Assembly (NCBI GenBank): GCA_934167735.1
Contig: CAKPLV010000013.1
Coordinates: forward strand, 1 to 11,627
Direction: 5' to 3'
DNA: 11,627 bases
From: an uncultured Clostridia bacterium
GTDB lineage: Bacteria; Bacillota; Clostridia; TANB77; CAG-508
Shown here: piece by piece, positions 1-7,300 of the stretch
How positions within the stretch are numbered: position 1 is the stretch's first letter
Layout: each line of letters starts with the position of its first letter
Position numbers and translations under genes: made by a program
Notes under the pieces: generated by a model
Databases searched by the model: none
Told to the model about the DNA's origin: nothing
The model's input: only the letters and a program-made list of their open reading frames with translations

Positions 1-162
1 TCATTAATTTTAATAGGAATAAAATATATGCTTGGAAGTGTAGAAGAAAAGGCTGAATATAAAAAAACAATGATTCCATACATTATTGGAGCTGTTTTAT
101 TAGGTTCTTGTACAACGATTGCAAATTTACTATATAGTATTTCTACAGATATTTTTGGATAA
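1..162 (+). CDS. VirB2-like pilin, C-terminal part (5' end outside window)
   Basis: The open frame enters from the left edge and ends at TAA 160-162, giving the last 53 residues of a small membrane protein. It begins inside a hydrophobic segment, continues with the polar loop motif IGIKYMLGS..EKAEYKK, and ends with a second hydrophobic helix and a short tail (STDIFG). This is the hairpin topology of VirB2/TrbC-type T4SS pilins, with two membrane helices joined by a short charged cytoplasmic loop. Over 27 residues around the motif, 24 match the pilin encoded at 678-1034, so the two are clear paralogues. The next gene starts 24 bases downstream, indicating one operon. The pilin role is inferred from topology, the paralogues and the neighbouring T4SS genes; VirB2 families are too short and diverse for certainty from sequence alone. 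Confidence 0.72.
   Translation, partial: SLILIGIKYMLGSVEEKAEYKKTMIPYIIGAVLLGSCTTIANLLYSISTDIFG
16..93 (+). repeat. Pilin loop-coding repeat, copy 1 (partner 891-968)
   Basis: The 26 codons at 16-93 align without gaps to 891-968 in the third pilin gene, with 13 base differences in 78. Nine of the differences are synonymous third-position changes. The remaining four fall in three codons and swap residues for similar ones (Leu/Met, Val/Ala, Ile/Met). This is the trace of gene duplication kept under purifying selection, not a mobile repeat. The same segment in the middle pilin gene (around 469-546) is recognisable mainly at protein level. Confidence 0.8.
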
Positions 163-186
163 ACAATAATATAAAAGAGGTGATAA

Positions 187-609
187 ATGTTGAGAAAACT
201 AAAGAACCAGATATCAAATATAATTAAAATATTATTAATTTTCTTTATAATTCAAAATATATTTATACCAAAATGCAGAGCATCATATTGGAGTGAAATA
301 TTTGATGGAGGAAAATCATTTCTTGATACAGGAAAAAAATCATTAGAAAGTGATGATAATAAATTGGGGGCAATTGATACAACAGAGGTAAAAAATCAAA
401 TGGATAAAATTTATAACATATTGCTTTCACTAGGGATAGCACTTACTGTTATAATAGGAGCTATACTTGGAATAAAATTCATGTTAGGTAGTTCTGATGA
501 AAAAGCGCAAATAAAAGAAACTTTAATTCCATATATTGTAGGATGCATAGTTATATATGGTGCCTTTGGAATTTGGAAATTAGTAATACAAATTTTTTCT
601 GTAATATAA
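187..609 (+). CDS. VirB2-like pilin, second of three tandem copies
   Basis: A 140-residue protein. The ATG at 187 is preceded by the ribosome binding site AAAGAGGTGAT (174-184). Residues 1-32 form a basic then hydrophobic signal peptide ending ...PKCRA, a good signal peptidase I site before Ser33. A polar segment (about 33-75) is followed by two hydrophobic helices flanking a charged loop with the motif GIKFMLGS..EKA..K.T and PYI.G. This is the same loop as in the flanking pilins, matching the upstream copy at 17 of 27 positions. It is the most divergent of the three: the polar segment between signal peptide and helices is longer, and the C-terminus ends in a hydrophobic run without the DIG/DIFG tail. 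It may be a minor or specialised subunit rather than the main pilin. The paralogy is seen directly; the pilin function is inferred. Confidence 0.75.
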   Translation: MLRKLKNQISNIIKILLIFFIIQNIFIPKCRASYWSEIFDGGKSFLDTGKKSLESDDNKLGAIDTTEVKNQMDKIYNILLSLGIALTVIIGAILGIKFMLGSSDEKAQIKETLIPYIVGCIVIYGAFGIWKLVIQIFSVI

Positions 610-677
610 TTAAGTTATTATAATTCTGGATAAAACCAGATATCATATAAATAAGAAATAAAAAGGAGGAAAATATT

Positions 678-1034
678 ATGAATACAAAAACATTAAAAGT
701 ACTTACAATAATAGCTACAATAATTTTGACTGTTATAATGGGAGTTACAACAGTATATGGGCTTACACCAAGTGATATTAAGGCAGTTGATGGTGCTTCT
801 AATGCATCTTTAAAAACAATTGGTGGCAAAGTACTAGGTGTATTACAAGCTGTTGGAGTAATTTTGGCTGTTGTAATTTTAACTGTTATAGGTATAAAAT
901 ATATGATGGGTAGTGCAGAAGAAAAAGCTGAATACAAAAAGACAATGATGCCATATATCATTGGTGCAATTATAGTATTTGCTGCACCAACAATAGCTAA
1001 TATTGTATATAATTTTGGTAAAGATATAGGATAA
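678..1034 (+). CDS. VirB2-like pilin, third of three tandem copies
   Basis: A 118-residue protein. The ATG at 678 has a strong site AAGGAGGA (663-670) seven bases upstream. Residues 1-28 are a signal peptide (hydrophobic core TIIATIILTVIMGVTTVYG), followed by a short polar N-terminus of the mature protein. Two membrane helices flank the loop GIKYMMGS.EEKAEYKKTM.PYIIG. Length, cleavable signal and helix-loop-helix layout fit VirB2/TrbC-type pilins of monoderm T4SS. It is very close to the truncated copy at the window start. A perfect intrinsic terminator lies directly behind it, so transcripts ending here would carry only the pilin genes; this probably makes pilin more abundant than the machinery encoded downstream. 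The 68-bp gap before the gene contains a TATAAT (619-624) without a recognisable -35, so a private promoter is not supported. Confidence 0.78.
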   Translation: MNTKTLKVLTIIATIILTVIMGVTTVYGLTPSDIKAVDGASNASLKTIGGKVLGVLQAVGVILAVVILTVIGIKYMMGSAEEKAEYKKTMMPYIIGAIIVFAAPTIANIVYNFGKDIG

Positions 1035-1037
1035 AAA

Positions 1038-1087
1038 ATAACAAAAAAAAACGATAAATGCTTCCATTTATCGTTTTTTTTTGTTAT
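1038..1087. terminator. Perfect-hairpin intrinsic terminator after the pilin genes
   Basis: The arms 1038-1060 and 1065-1087 are exact reverse complements over 23 bp around the four-base loop CTTC (1061-1064). The inner ten pairs (ACGATAAATG / CATTTATCGT) form the stable stem. The outer part is a nine-A tract facing a nine-T tract (1074-1082), so the structure has a U-tract in either direction and can work on both strands. It sits four bases after the third pilin stop codon and about 40 bases before the PrgI-family gene. All downstream machinery genes therefore need either read-through or a new promoter. Confidence 0.9.
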
Positions 1088-1095
1088 AATATACT

Positions 1096-1103
1096 TGTAT
1101 AAT
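1096..1103 (+). promoter_or_regulatory. Possible promoter -10 element upstream of the PrgI-family gene
   Basis: TGTATAAT at 1096-1103 contains a perfect TATAAT (1098-1103) between the terminator and the ATG at 1129. Another TATAAT (1085-1090) overlaps the terminator's right arm, and TATAAA follows at 1106-1111. No convincing -35 lies at 16-18 bp from any of them: the expected region is the T-tract, and TTGTTA at 1081-1086 is too close to the first and 19 bp from the last. AT-rich DNA produces TATAAT by chance, so this is a weak call, supported mainly by the need for expression after a strong terminator. Confidence 0.35.
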
Positions 1104-1128
1104 TGTATAAAAAACAAAGGAGGAAAAA

Positions 1129-1476
1129 ATGGGAACATATAATGTACCAAGAAATGTAAAAGGAGAGGGAAGAATTTTATTTATATTTTCAACAAAATCA
1201 TTAATATATACATGTGTTGGAGCAGGTGTTGGACTGATATTTTATTTTATTTTTAAAATGGTAAATTTAAATATTGTAGGAATTGTTATAACATTAATTT
1301 TTGCAGCATTAGGATATGCAATAGGAATGTTTAAGATACCAGACACTAATGGAACGGAAGTAACAAGAAAAACAGGTGGAGAAAATATTGATGAAATAAT
1401 AAAAAGATATATAAAATTTAAAAAAGACAAAAGAAAATTATATGTTTATACTGAGGAGGAAAAAGATAATGGATAG
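1129..1476 (+). CDS. PrgI-family / VirB3-like inner-membrane T4SS protein
   Basis: A 115-residue protein with the ribosome binding site AAGGAGG (1117-1123) five bases before the ATG. It opens with the polar stretch MGTYNVPRNVKGEGRILFIFS, typical of the PrgI family. Two membrane helices follow, at about residues 24-43 and 48-68, and a basic cytoplasmic tail ends ...KFKKDKRKLYVYTEEE. PrgI proteins are the Gram-positive counterparts of VirB3: short two-helix proteins, usually encoded just before VirB4, that dock the ATPase at the membrane. The order found here, small membrane protein then VirB4-type genes, matches this. The last eight bases overlap the next gene's start, so the two are probably translationally coupled. 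Assignment rests on the N-terminal pattern, topology and context. Confidence 0.85.
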   Translation: MGTYNVPRNVKGEGRILFIFSTKSLIYTCVGAGVGLIFYFIFKMVNLNIVGIVITLIFAALGYAIGMFKIPDTNGTEVTRKTGGENIDEIIKRYIKFKKDKRKLYVYTEEEKDNG

Positions 1477-2680
1477 TCAATCAAAAATACAATTAATTAA
1501 ATTGCTATTATATATATTAATTCCAATATTAATTGCAATATTAATATTATCGGGTTTTCTTATATATGTATACTTAAAAGATAAAAAAACAAAAGAAGCA
1601 AAAGAACAACAAGATACAGGTAGAAAAACAAATTATAAAACAGGGACAACTTCTACAAACAAACAATCAATATTTAATTTTATGGAATTTGATACAGTTG
1701 AAGATAGTATGATAATTCAAAATGGTGGAAATAGATATTTGATGGTAATAAATTGCCAAGGTGTTAATTATGACTTAATGTCAGCTGTAGAAAAAAACAG
1801 TGTAGAAGAAGGATTTGTACAATTTCTAAATACTTTAAGATATCCAATTCAAATATATGTGCAAACTAGATCAATTAACTTGGAAAATAGTTTACAAGTA
1901 TATAGATCAAAACTCCAAGAAGTTCAAGATAAATATGACACTATGTCAAAAAGATATGAATTAATGAAAGATTCTGGTCAATATACAAGAGAACAACTAG
2001 CTAAAGAATATTTTGAATTAACCAAACAGGCTAATCTATGTGAATATGGAAATTCAGTAATTCAAGATACTGAAAAAATGAGTTTAAATAAAAATATATT
2101 AAATAAAAACTATTATATAATTGTTCCATATTTAGCTGCAGAGATTGGAAATGATAAATTAGACAAACAAGAAATAAAAGGAATTGCATTTTCTGAATTA
2201 TATACAAGGTGTCAATCTATTATATCATCAATTTCTGTTTGTGGTGTTAGAGGAAAAATTCTAAGATCAAATGAATTAGTAGAATTATTATATATGGCTT
2301 ACAACAGAGATGAAGCTGAAACATTTGGATTAGATAAAGCTATAAAAGCAGGATTTAATGAATTATATTCTACAGCACCTGATGTATATGAAAAGAAAAT
2401 GAAAGAATTAGATAAAATCATAGAGGAAAAAGCTATGAAAAAAGCTCAAAATGCAGTAAATGAGGCCAAATCAGAAATTCAACAACAAGTTGAAGAGAAA
2501 GAAAATAATATGAATTCTCTTATTGATGAAATTGCTCAAATGATATTGGATGAAAATGAATTATATATAGGAAAAGATGTAAAAGAGTTGGCAGAAAAGA
2601 AAATAGAAGAAACAAAAGAAGGAGGAAATGAAAATGGCAAAAAGACAGGAAGAAAGAAAAAATCTACAACAATACAATAA
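1469..2680 (+). CDS. Membrane-anchored TraC-like protein resembling a VirB4 N-terminal domain without ATPase
   Basis: The start at 1469 (MDSQSKIQ..., 403 residues) is preferred over an in-frame ATG at 1442. AGGAGG at 1454-1459 lies nine bases before 1469, while 1442 has no ribosome site and lies deeper inside the PrgI-family gene. Residues about 8-33 form one membrane helix, followed by a charged linker. From about residue 65 comes an alpha/beta region (FMEFDTVEDSMIIQNGGNRYLMVINCQGVNY, then a line with PIQIYVQTRSINL). It resembles the N-terminal domain of VirB4/TraC/TrsE ATPases. A long helical insert (about 140-195) and a charged coiled-coil C-terminus (from about 305) follow. No Walker A or B motif is present, so it cannot be the ATPase; that is encoded next. 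It probably acts as a membrane platform or regulator for VirB4. The coding call is firm; the TraC-like domain call is from residue pattern and gene order. Confidence 0.68.
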   Translation: MDSQSKIQLIKLLLYILIPILIAILILSGFLIYVYLKDKKTKEAKEQQDTGRKTNYKTGTTSTNKQSIFNFMEFDTVEDSMIIQNGGNRYLMVINCQGVNYDLMSAVEKNSVEEGFVQFLNTLRYPIQIYVQTRSINLENSLQVYRSKLQEVQDKYDTMSKRYELMKDSGQYTREQLAKEYFELTKQANLCEYGNSVIQDTEKMSLNKNILNKNYYIIVPYLAAEIGNDKLDKQEIKGIAFSELYTRCQSIISSISVCGVRGKILRSNELVELLYMAYNRDEAETFGLDKAIKAGFNELYSTAPDVYEKKMKELDKIIEEKAMKKAQNAVNEAKSEIQQQVEEKENNMNSLIDEIAQMILDENELYIGKDVKELAEKKIEETKEGGNENGKKTGRKKKSTTIQ

Positions 2681-4595
2681 TGAATATAAAAATGTAGAAT
2701 TATTTAAAAAGCAAAGTATAAAAGAGCTAATTGCGCCTTCTGGAATAAATGCAAGTAATATAGACTATCTTGAAATAATATCAAGTGTAAAAAAATATGC
2801 AAGAAGCTTCTTTGTTTCAACATTACCAAGAATGTGTACATTTCCTGAACTTTTTAGAGACATGTATTTCTTTGGAGATATAAATACATCTATATATATA
2901 ACACCAGTTCAAGAAGCAAAATCACAAAGTGAGTTAAATAGAGTAATAAATGAACTTGAAACAGAAAGAATTGTTGCAGCAGATAAAGGAAATATAAACA
3001 GAGAAAGTAATTTAACACAAAAAAGATTTGAAGCAGAACAATTAAGAGATGAGATTGCAGCAGGGTTTAATAAATTATATGAAGCATCTGTTATAACAAC
3101 AATATTCTCATATAATCTTGATGATTTAGATAGACTTACTAAATTATTAGCAACAGAAATGTCAAAATCATTAGTTGGAATTAAAACAGCATGGGCTATG
3201 CAAGAAGATGCATTTAAATCAAATTTGCCTTTAATGGAAAATAAAATAAACAAAGAACATACTTTTGATAGACGTTCAATGTCAACTGTATTTCCATTTA
3301 CAACATCAGAAGTAAGTCACTCAACAGGAATTCCACTAGGATTTAATAAACAAACAGGAACACCAATACTATTTGATAATTTTCATAGTTCATTAACAAA
3401 TTATAATATGGTTATATTTGCTAAATCTGGTGCTGGTAAATCTGTAACAATGAAAACATTAATAAGTAGATCATCACTTTTAATGGGAATTGAGAGTTTA
3501 GCACTAGATGCTGAAGGTGAGTATACAATAGTTGCAGAGTCACTTGGAGGAATAAATGTTGTATTAAGTCCAACATCAAAAACAGTTATTAACTTATTTG
3601 ATATTGAAACAGAAACAGCAAAAGATGAAATAACAGGAAGAGAAAGAATAGTTTTAAACATAGAAAATAAAGTAGAAGATGTTACTCAATCATTATTAAC
3701 AATGGCTAGAGGTAGTACAAGAAGTAAAGATGTAAATGAGTTAACAAAGCAAATAATTGCAGAATCTGTTTCAGAAGAATATGCTGCAATAGGAATTACA
3801 AGTGATCCTAATAGTTTATATGAGTCTTCAAGAAATATAGATATGGATAATAAACTATATAGAGAAAAGAAAAAAATGCCTACAATCGGATCTTGGTATA
3901 AAAGAATTCAAAGAAAGGCAGTAGAAAATAAAAATGATGATTACAGATTTCATTATAGTTATTTACTAAAAGTAATGAAACAATACATAAGAGAATATAA
4001 TGGTCAAATGGCTTACTTTGATGGACAATCAACATTTGAATTATTAGATGGAGCACCATTTATAAATCTTGATATATCTCAATTAGAAGAAAAATTTGCT
4101 AGACCATTAGCACAACAAATTCTTCTAACATGGATATGGGAAAAATTCGTAAAGAAAAATAGTGAAGATAGACAAAAGGCGAGAAAGAAAAGAGTTATTG
4201 TAGATGAAGCATGGATGTTGTTACCATATCCTGAAGCTGTTGATTTCTTAAATACAATGGCAAGACGTGCAAGAAAGAGAAATGTTTCACTAGCAGTAGT
4301 TTCACAGAGATTCCAAGATTTCTATGAAAAACCAGAAGCACAAGCTGTTTTAACTTCTTCTGATACTAAATTGTTTTTAGCACAAGATAAATCAGAAATT
4401 CAATATTTAAAGGAAGTATTTAAGCTTAGTGAAGGAGAAGCAGGATTCTTAGTAACATGTGGAAAAGGTGAAGGATTATTCAAAGTTGGTCAAGAAACAG
4501 CTATATTAAAGATAACTCCAACTCAAAAAGAATTTGAATTTGTTGAAACTAATTTAAACAAGTTAGTTGAATCAAGAACAAGAAATAGTTATTAA
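2634..4595 (+). CDS. virB4: VirB4-family T4SS ATPase
   Basis: VirB4 is the membrane-associated hexameric ATPase that powers T4SS assembly and substrate passage. The start at 2634 (MAKRQEE..., 653 residues) is chosen because AAGGAGG (2619-2625) lies eight bases before it; the ATG at 2628 would be only two bases from that site. Residues up to about 220 form the N-terminal domain (YARSFFVSTLPRMCTFPELF...), with a charged helical insert near 95-145. The RecA-like ATPase has Walker A AKSGAGKS at 263-270 and Walker B RVIVDEAW with D524 and E525. The downstream arginine-rich helix MARRARKRN and the VVSQR motif are both typical of VirB4/TraC. The C-terminus (GEAGFLVTCGKGEGLFKVG) is also family-like. 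Length is normal for monoderm VirB4. The first 47 bases overlap the preceding gene in another frame, suggesting coupled translation and a physical partnership. No membrane segment is seen. Confidence 0.95.
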   Translation: MAKRQEERKNLQQYNNEYKNVELFKKQSIKELIAPSGINASNIDYLEIISSVKKYARSFFVSTLPRMCTFPELFRDMYFFGDINTSIYITPVQEAKSQSELNRVINELETERIVAADKGNINRESNLTQKRFEAEQLRDEIAAGFNKLYEASVITTIFSYNLDDLDRLTKLLATEMSKSLVGIKTAWAMQEDAFKSNLPLMENKINKEHTFDRRSMSTVFPFTTSEVSHSTGIPLGFNKQTGTPILFDNFHSSLTNYNMVIFAKSGAGKSVTMKTLISRSSLLMGIESLALDAEGEYTIVAESLGGINVVLSPTSKTVINLFDIETETAKDEITGRERIVLNIENKVEDVTQSLLTMARGSTRSKDVNELTKQIIAESVSEEYAAIGITSDPNSLYESSRNIDMDNKLYREKKKMPTIGSWYKRIQRKAVENKNDDYRFHYSYLLKVMKQYIREYNGQMAYFDGQSTFELLDGAPFINLDISQLEEKFARPLAQQILLTWIWEKFVKKNSEDRQKARKKRVIVDEAWMLLPYPEAVDFLNTMARRARKRNVSLAVVSQRFQDFYEKPEAQAVLTSSDTKLFLAQDKSEIQYLKEVFKLSEGEAGFLVTCGKGEGLFKVGQETAILKITPTQKEFEFVETNLNKLVESRTRNSY

Positions 4596-4609
4596 GGAGT
4601 AGTATTATA

Positions 4610-7282
4610 ATGAAGTTTTTTATTGAAAAAAATTTTTGGTTTAAGTTAATTGTTACAATTTGTATAGGATTAACACTATTTAACTTTGCATTACCTTCAA
4701 AGGTTAGAGCGGAATCATTTGTTTCTGCAGCAGGTGGAAAATTATTAGATCCTGTTGTTGACTTATTACTTGTTTTAGGTGATGGTGTACTTGAGGTTAT
4801 ACAGCAATCAATAATGGGAACAGGAACTGGATTGTATTTTGATAATGAAAAAGAAGCTTGGTATGTAACTGCTGGAAAAGTGGCGTTGGCAATAATATTT
4901 GTAGTAGCAGTGGTTGTTTTAACTGGAGGAATAGCTGCAGTAATTGGTAGTGTTGCAACAGCTATTGGTTCTTCTATTGCAGCAGGAGTAATATCAGGAG
5001 TGGTTTCTACTGTTGCTAAGGGAGCTATTGTTTATGTTGCATTTAGGGCTGTAACTGCTACTGTATTCCCAAACACAGTATTTTTGCCAACACTATATAT
5101 AGGTCCTGAAGAAATATTTTCTGGAAAAATTTTGTTATTTGATGTTAATATATTTAATCCAAAAACTGTACATGTAAAATTTAAACAAAATGATATAGAG
5201 GCAAGTATGTCATTAGAGGATTGGAAGAAATTACAGAAAACAGAAGATGGTACAGGAAATAGAGAATTTGAATATGCGTTTTATACTAAAGATGGTGGAG
5301 GAGATGAAGGTGGAGAAGAAGTTGTAACATCAGTAAATAATTCTGCATTAGAATTGAAAGAAACAATAGCAAGATGGTATTATATTATAAGAAATGTTGC
5401 ATTAGTTGCGTTAATGTCAGTTCTTGTGTATATTGGAATAAGAATATTAATTTCAAGTGTTGCAGCCGAAAAGGCAAAATATAAAGAAATGTTGAAAGAT
5501 TGGCTTGTTGCCATGTGTCTTATACTTTTAATGCAATACATAATGGTATTTGCAAATACATTTGTAGAAAGTATTGTTAATATATTAGGAAACATAACTG
5601 ATAATCAGGATCATATAGCAGTAATCGAAGGTGCTTCTGAAAAATTAATGGATCAACTAAAAGAAAATGGAATGGAAAGTGTTATTATAGATAAAAAAAT
5701 ATATTGGCCAACTAATCTTATGGGAAATATGAGAGTACTAGCCCAACAAAAAGATGGAACATCTGGATATGTCGGATATGCGCTATGCTACATTGTTTTA
5801 GTATTATATACTTTTTATTTCTCTTTTACATACCTAAAGAGGTTGTTATATATAATGTTCTTAACAATAATATCTCCTCTTGTTGCATTAACATATCCAA
5901 TTGATAAAGTAAAAGATGGCCAGGCACAAGCATTTAATATGTGGTTAAAAGAATATATATATAATCTTTTAATACAGCCATTTCATTTATTAATATATGT
6001 TATATTCGTATGTATGGCTATAGATTTATCAGGAACTAATATTCTATATTCATTAGTAGTAATAGGATTTATGATACCAGCAGAAAAATTCTTAAGAGCA
6101 ATGTTTGGATTTAACAAAGCATCAACTCCGGGATTATTAGCTGGACCAGCAGGTGCTGCTATGACTATATCTGCAATGAAGTCTTTAGCAGGATTTGCAG
6201 GAGGAAAAGGAAAAAAACCAGCAGGTGGATCAGGAGAAAATAATGGAAAAATTAAAGAAAACGCATCAACTACACCTGATATGGAAACTAAAGGATTAAA
6301 TGAATTATTAGGAGAAGCAGGAGAAGAAGTTACTAATATAGGTGACAGAACAGCTAATATAAATGAAGATGAGAATGGAAATAGAACAATGCAATCAGGA
6401 GGTAATGGAGATACGGCAACAGATGAAAATATAGATTCATCTGAAGGTGAAGGTAATGGAGAGAGACGTCTAAATGTTTCAAATGATACTGCAGATGAAA
6501 CTAATGGAAGATCTGAATCAGAATTATCAAATAATATCCCAAATGATACTAATACAAGTGGAGAACGAAGAAATATAAGAAGTACAATGAAAAATTTCGG
6601 AAAGAATGTTGTAAGAGGTTATAAATCAGTACCAAAAGCAGAAGTATTTAAAGCTGGTGCTTCAAAAGCATTGAGAACAACTTCTAAGTTTGCAATTGGA
6701 GGAGCAGCTGCTGGTATTGGTATTGCAGCAGGTATTGCTACAGGAAATCCATCAGATGTACTTAAATATGGTGCTGCTGGGGCTTTTGCTGGAAGTTCAA
6801 TTGGTGAAGGATTATCAAATAGGACTATAGATACAGCATCAAAAGCTTCCGAAAAAATAAATAGTTATGCAAGAGACATGAAAATAGGAAAAGAAGATGG
6901 AGGACTTAAAAAATATAAAGAGGCACAAAGAGAAAAAGATAATCAGAAATTTATGCAAGATAAAAATAATAGAAAAATATTTGCACAAGAGTTAAACTTA
7001 AAATCAAAAGAAGAAATTGATAAAGCTATGAAAGATGCATGTGAATATAGAAGATATGATGTAACAGACAATAAATTAATAATAAAAGCTATGAAATTAG
7101 CTGGTGATGATACTTCTAAAAGAGCAAGTAAAGAAAATATTGCTGCAGCTAAATTATCATCTGTATCGAAATCAGAAAAAGATTTAGAAGCAAGACTAAA
7201 ACAATATAAAAGGGTTCCTGGTATTAGTGATGAACATGTACAACAAATGGAAAAGAAAATTAGAAAATTAAATGATATGTAA
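4610..7282 (+). CDS. VirB6/TrbL-like polytopic channel protein with long cytoplasmic tail
   Basis: An 890-residue protein starting 14 bases after virB4, with site AAGGAG at 4594-4599. Residues 1-34 are a signal peptide ending KVRA. A Gly/Ala-rich hydrophobic region spans about 86-150. A conserved-looking extracellular stretch follows (LPTLYIGPEEIF..., about 158-185), then an acidic Gly-rich segment near 215-245. Membrane helices lie at about 255-285, 297-325, 388-430, 450-470 and 477-495, as in VirB6/TrbL inner-membrane channel proteins. The loop IGIR....SS..AEKAKYKEML (about 275-295) echoes the pilin loop motif. From about 500 the protein is hydrophilic: an Asn/Glu/Gly-rich low-complexity region to 640, a glycine-zipper-like hydrophobic patch near 694-735, and a charged helical end. 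The VirB6-like role follows from the helix core and its position after virB4. The tail has no function I can name. Confidence 0.85.
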   Translation: MKFFIEKNFWFKLIVTICIGLTLFNFALPSKVRAESFVSAAGGKLLDPVVDLLLVLGDGVLEVIQQSIMGTGTGLYFDNEKEAWYVTAGKVALAIIFVVAVVVLTGGIAAVIGSVATAIGSSIAAGVISGVVSTVAKGAIVYVAFRAVTATVFPNTVFLPTLYIGPEEIFSGKILLFDVNIFNPKTVHVKFKQNDIEASMSLEDWKKLQKTEDGTGNREFEYAFYTKDGGGDEGGEEVVTSVNNSALELKETIARWYYIIRNVALVALMSVLVYIGIRILISSVAAEKAKYKEMLKDWLVAMCLILLMQYIMVFANTFVESIVNILGNITDNQDHIAVIEGASEKLMDQLKENGMESVIIDKKIYWPTNLMGNMRVLAQQKDGTSGYVGYALCYIVLVLYTFYFSFTYLKRLLYIMFLTIISPLVALTYPIDKVKDGQAQAFNMWLKEYIYNLLIQPFHLLIYVIFVCMAIDLSGTNILYSLVVIGFMIPAEKFLRAMFGFNKASTPGLLAGPAGAAMTISAMKSLAGFAGGKGKKPAGGSGENNGKIKENASTTPDMETKGLNELLGEAGEEVTNIGDRTANINEDENGNRTMQSGGNGDTATDENIDSSEGEGNGERRLNVSNDTADETNGRSESELSNNIPNDTNTSGERRNIRSTMKNFGKNVVRGYKSVPKAEVFKAGASKALRTTSKFAIGGAAAGIGIAAGIATGNPSDVLKYGAAGAFAGSSIGEGLSNRTIDTASKASEKINSYARDMKIGKEDGGLKKYKEAQREKDNQKFMQDKNNRKIFAQELNLKSKEEIDKAMKDACEYRRYDVTDNKLIIKAMKLAGDDTSKRASKENIAAAKLSSVSKSEKDLEARLKQYKRVPGISDEHVQQMEKKIRKLNDM

Positions 7283-7300
7283 AAAAGGAGGCAACTATAA

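Noticed and set aside
619..640. Promoter (TATAAT 619-624) and hairpin (TCTGG/CCAGA, 625-640) before the third pilin gene
   Set aside because: No -35 element lies at a usable distance, and the five-base-pair stem without a T-tract is too small to be a terminator or regulatory structure. Both are expected by chance in such AT-rich DNA.
551..1150. Minus-strand open frame of about 199 codons over the third pilin gene
   Set aside because: It is the antisense shadow of the pilin gene. It runs across the terminator hairpin, and its Ile/Phe-rich composition is what antisense AT-rich coding DNA produces. No ribosome site supports it.
1442..1468. Upstream ATG at 1442 as the start of the TraC-like gene
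   Set aside because: It has no ribosome site, deepens the overlap with the PrgI-family gene, and adds an odd MFILRRKK stretch. The ATG at 1469 has a well-spaced AGGAGG.
2634..2680. Programmed frameshift fusing the TraC-like protein to VirB4
   Set aside because: VirB4 is in the +1 frame relative to the upstream gene, there is no good slippery heptamer in the right register, and virB4 has its own well-spaced ribosome site and start codon.
2909..3253. Minus-strand open frames inside virB4 (also 3401-3661) and inside the other long genes
   Set aside because: They lie wholly within well-supported plus-strand genes, have no ribosome binding sites and show no recognisable protein pattern.
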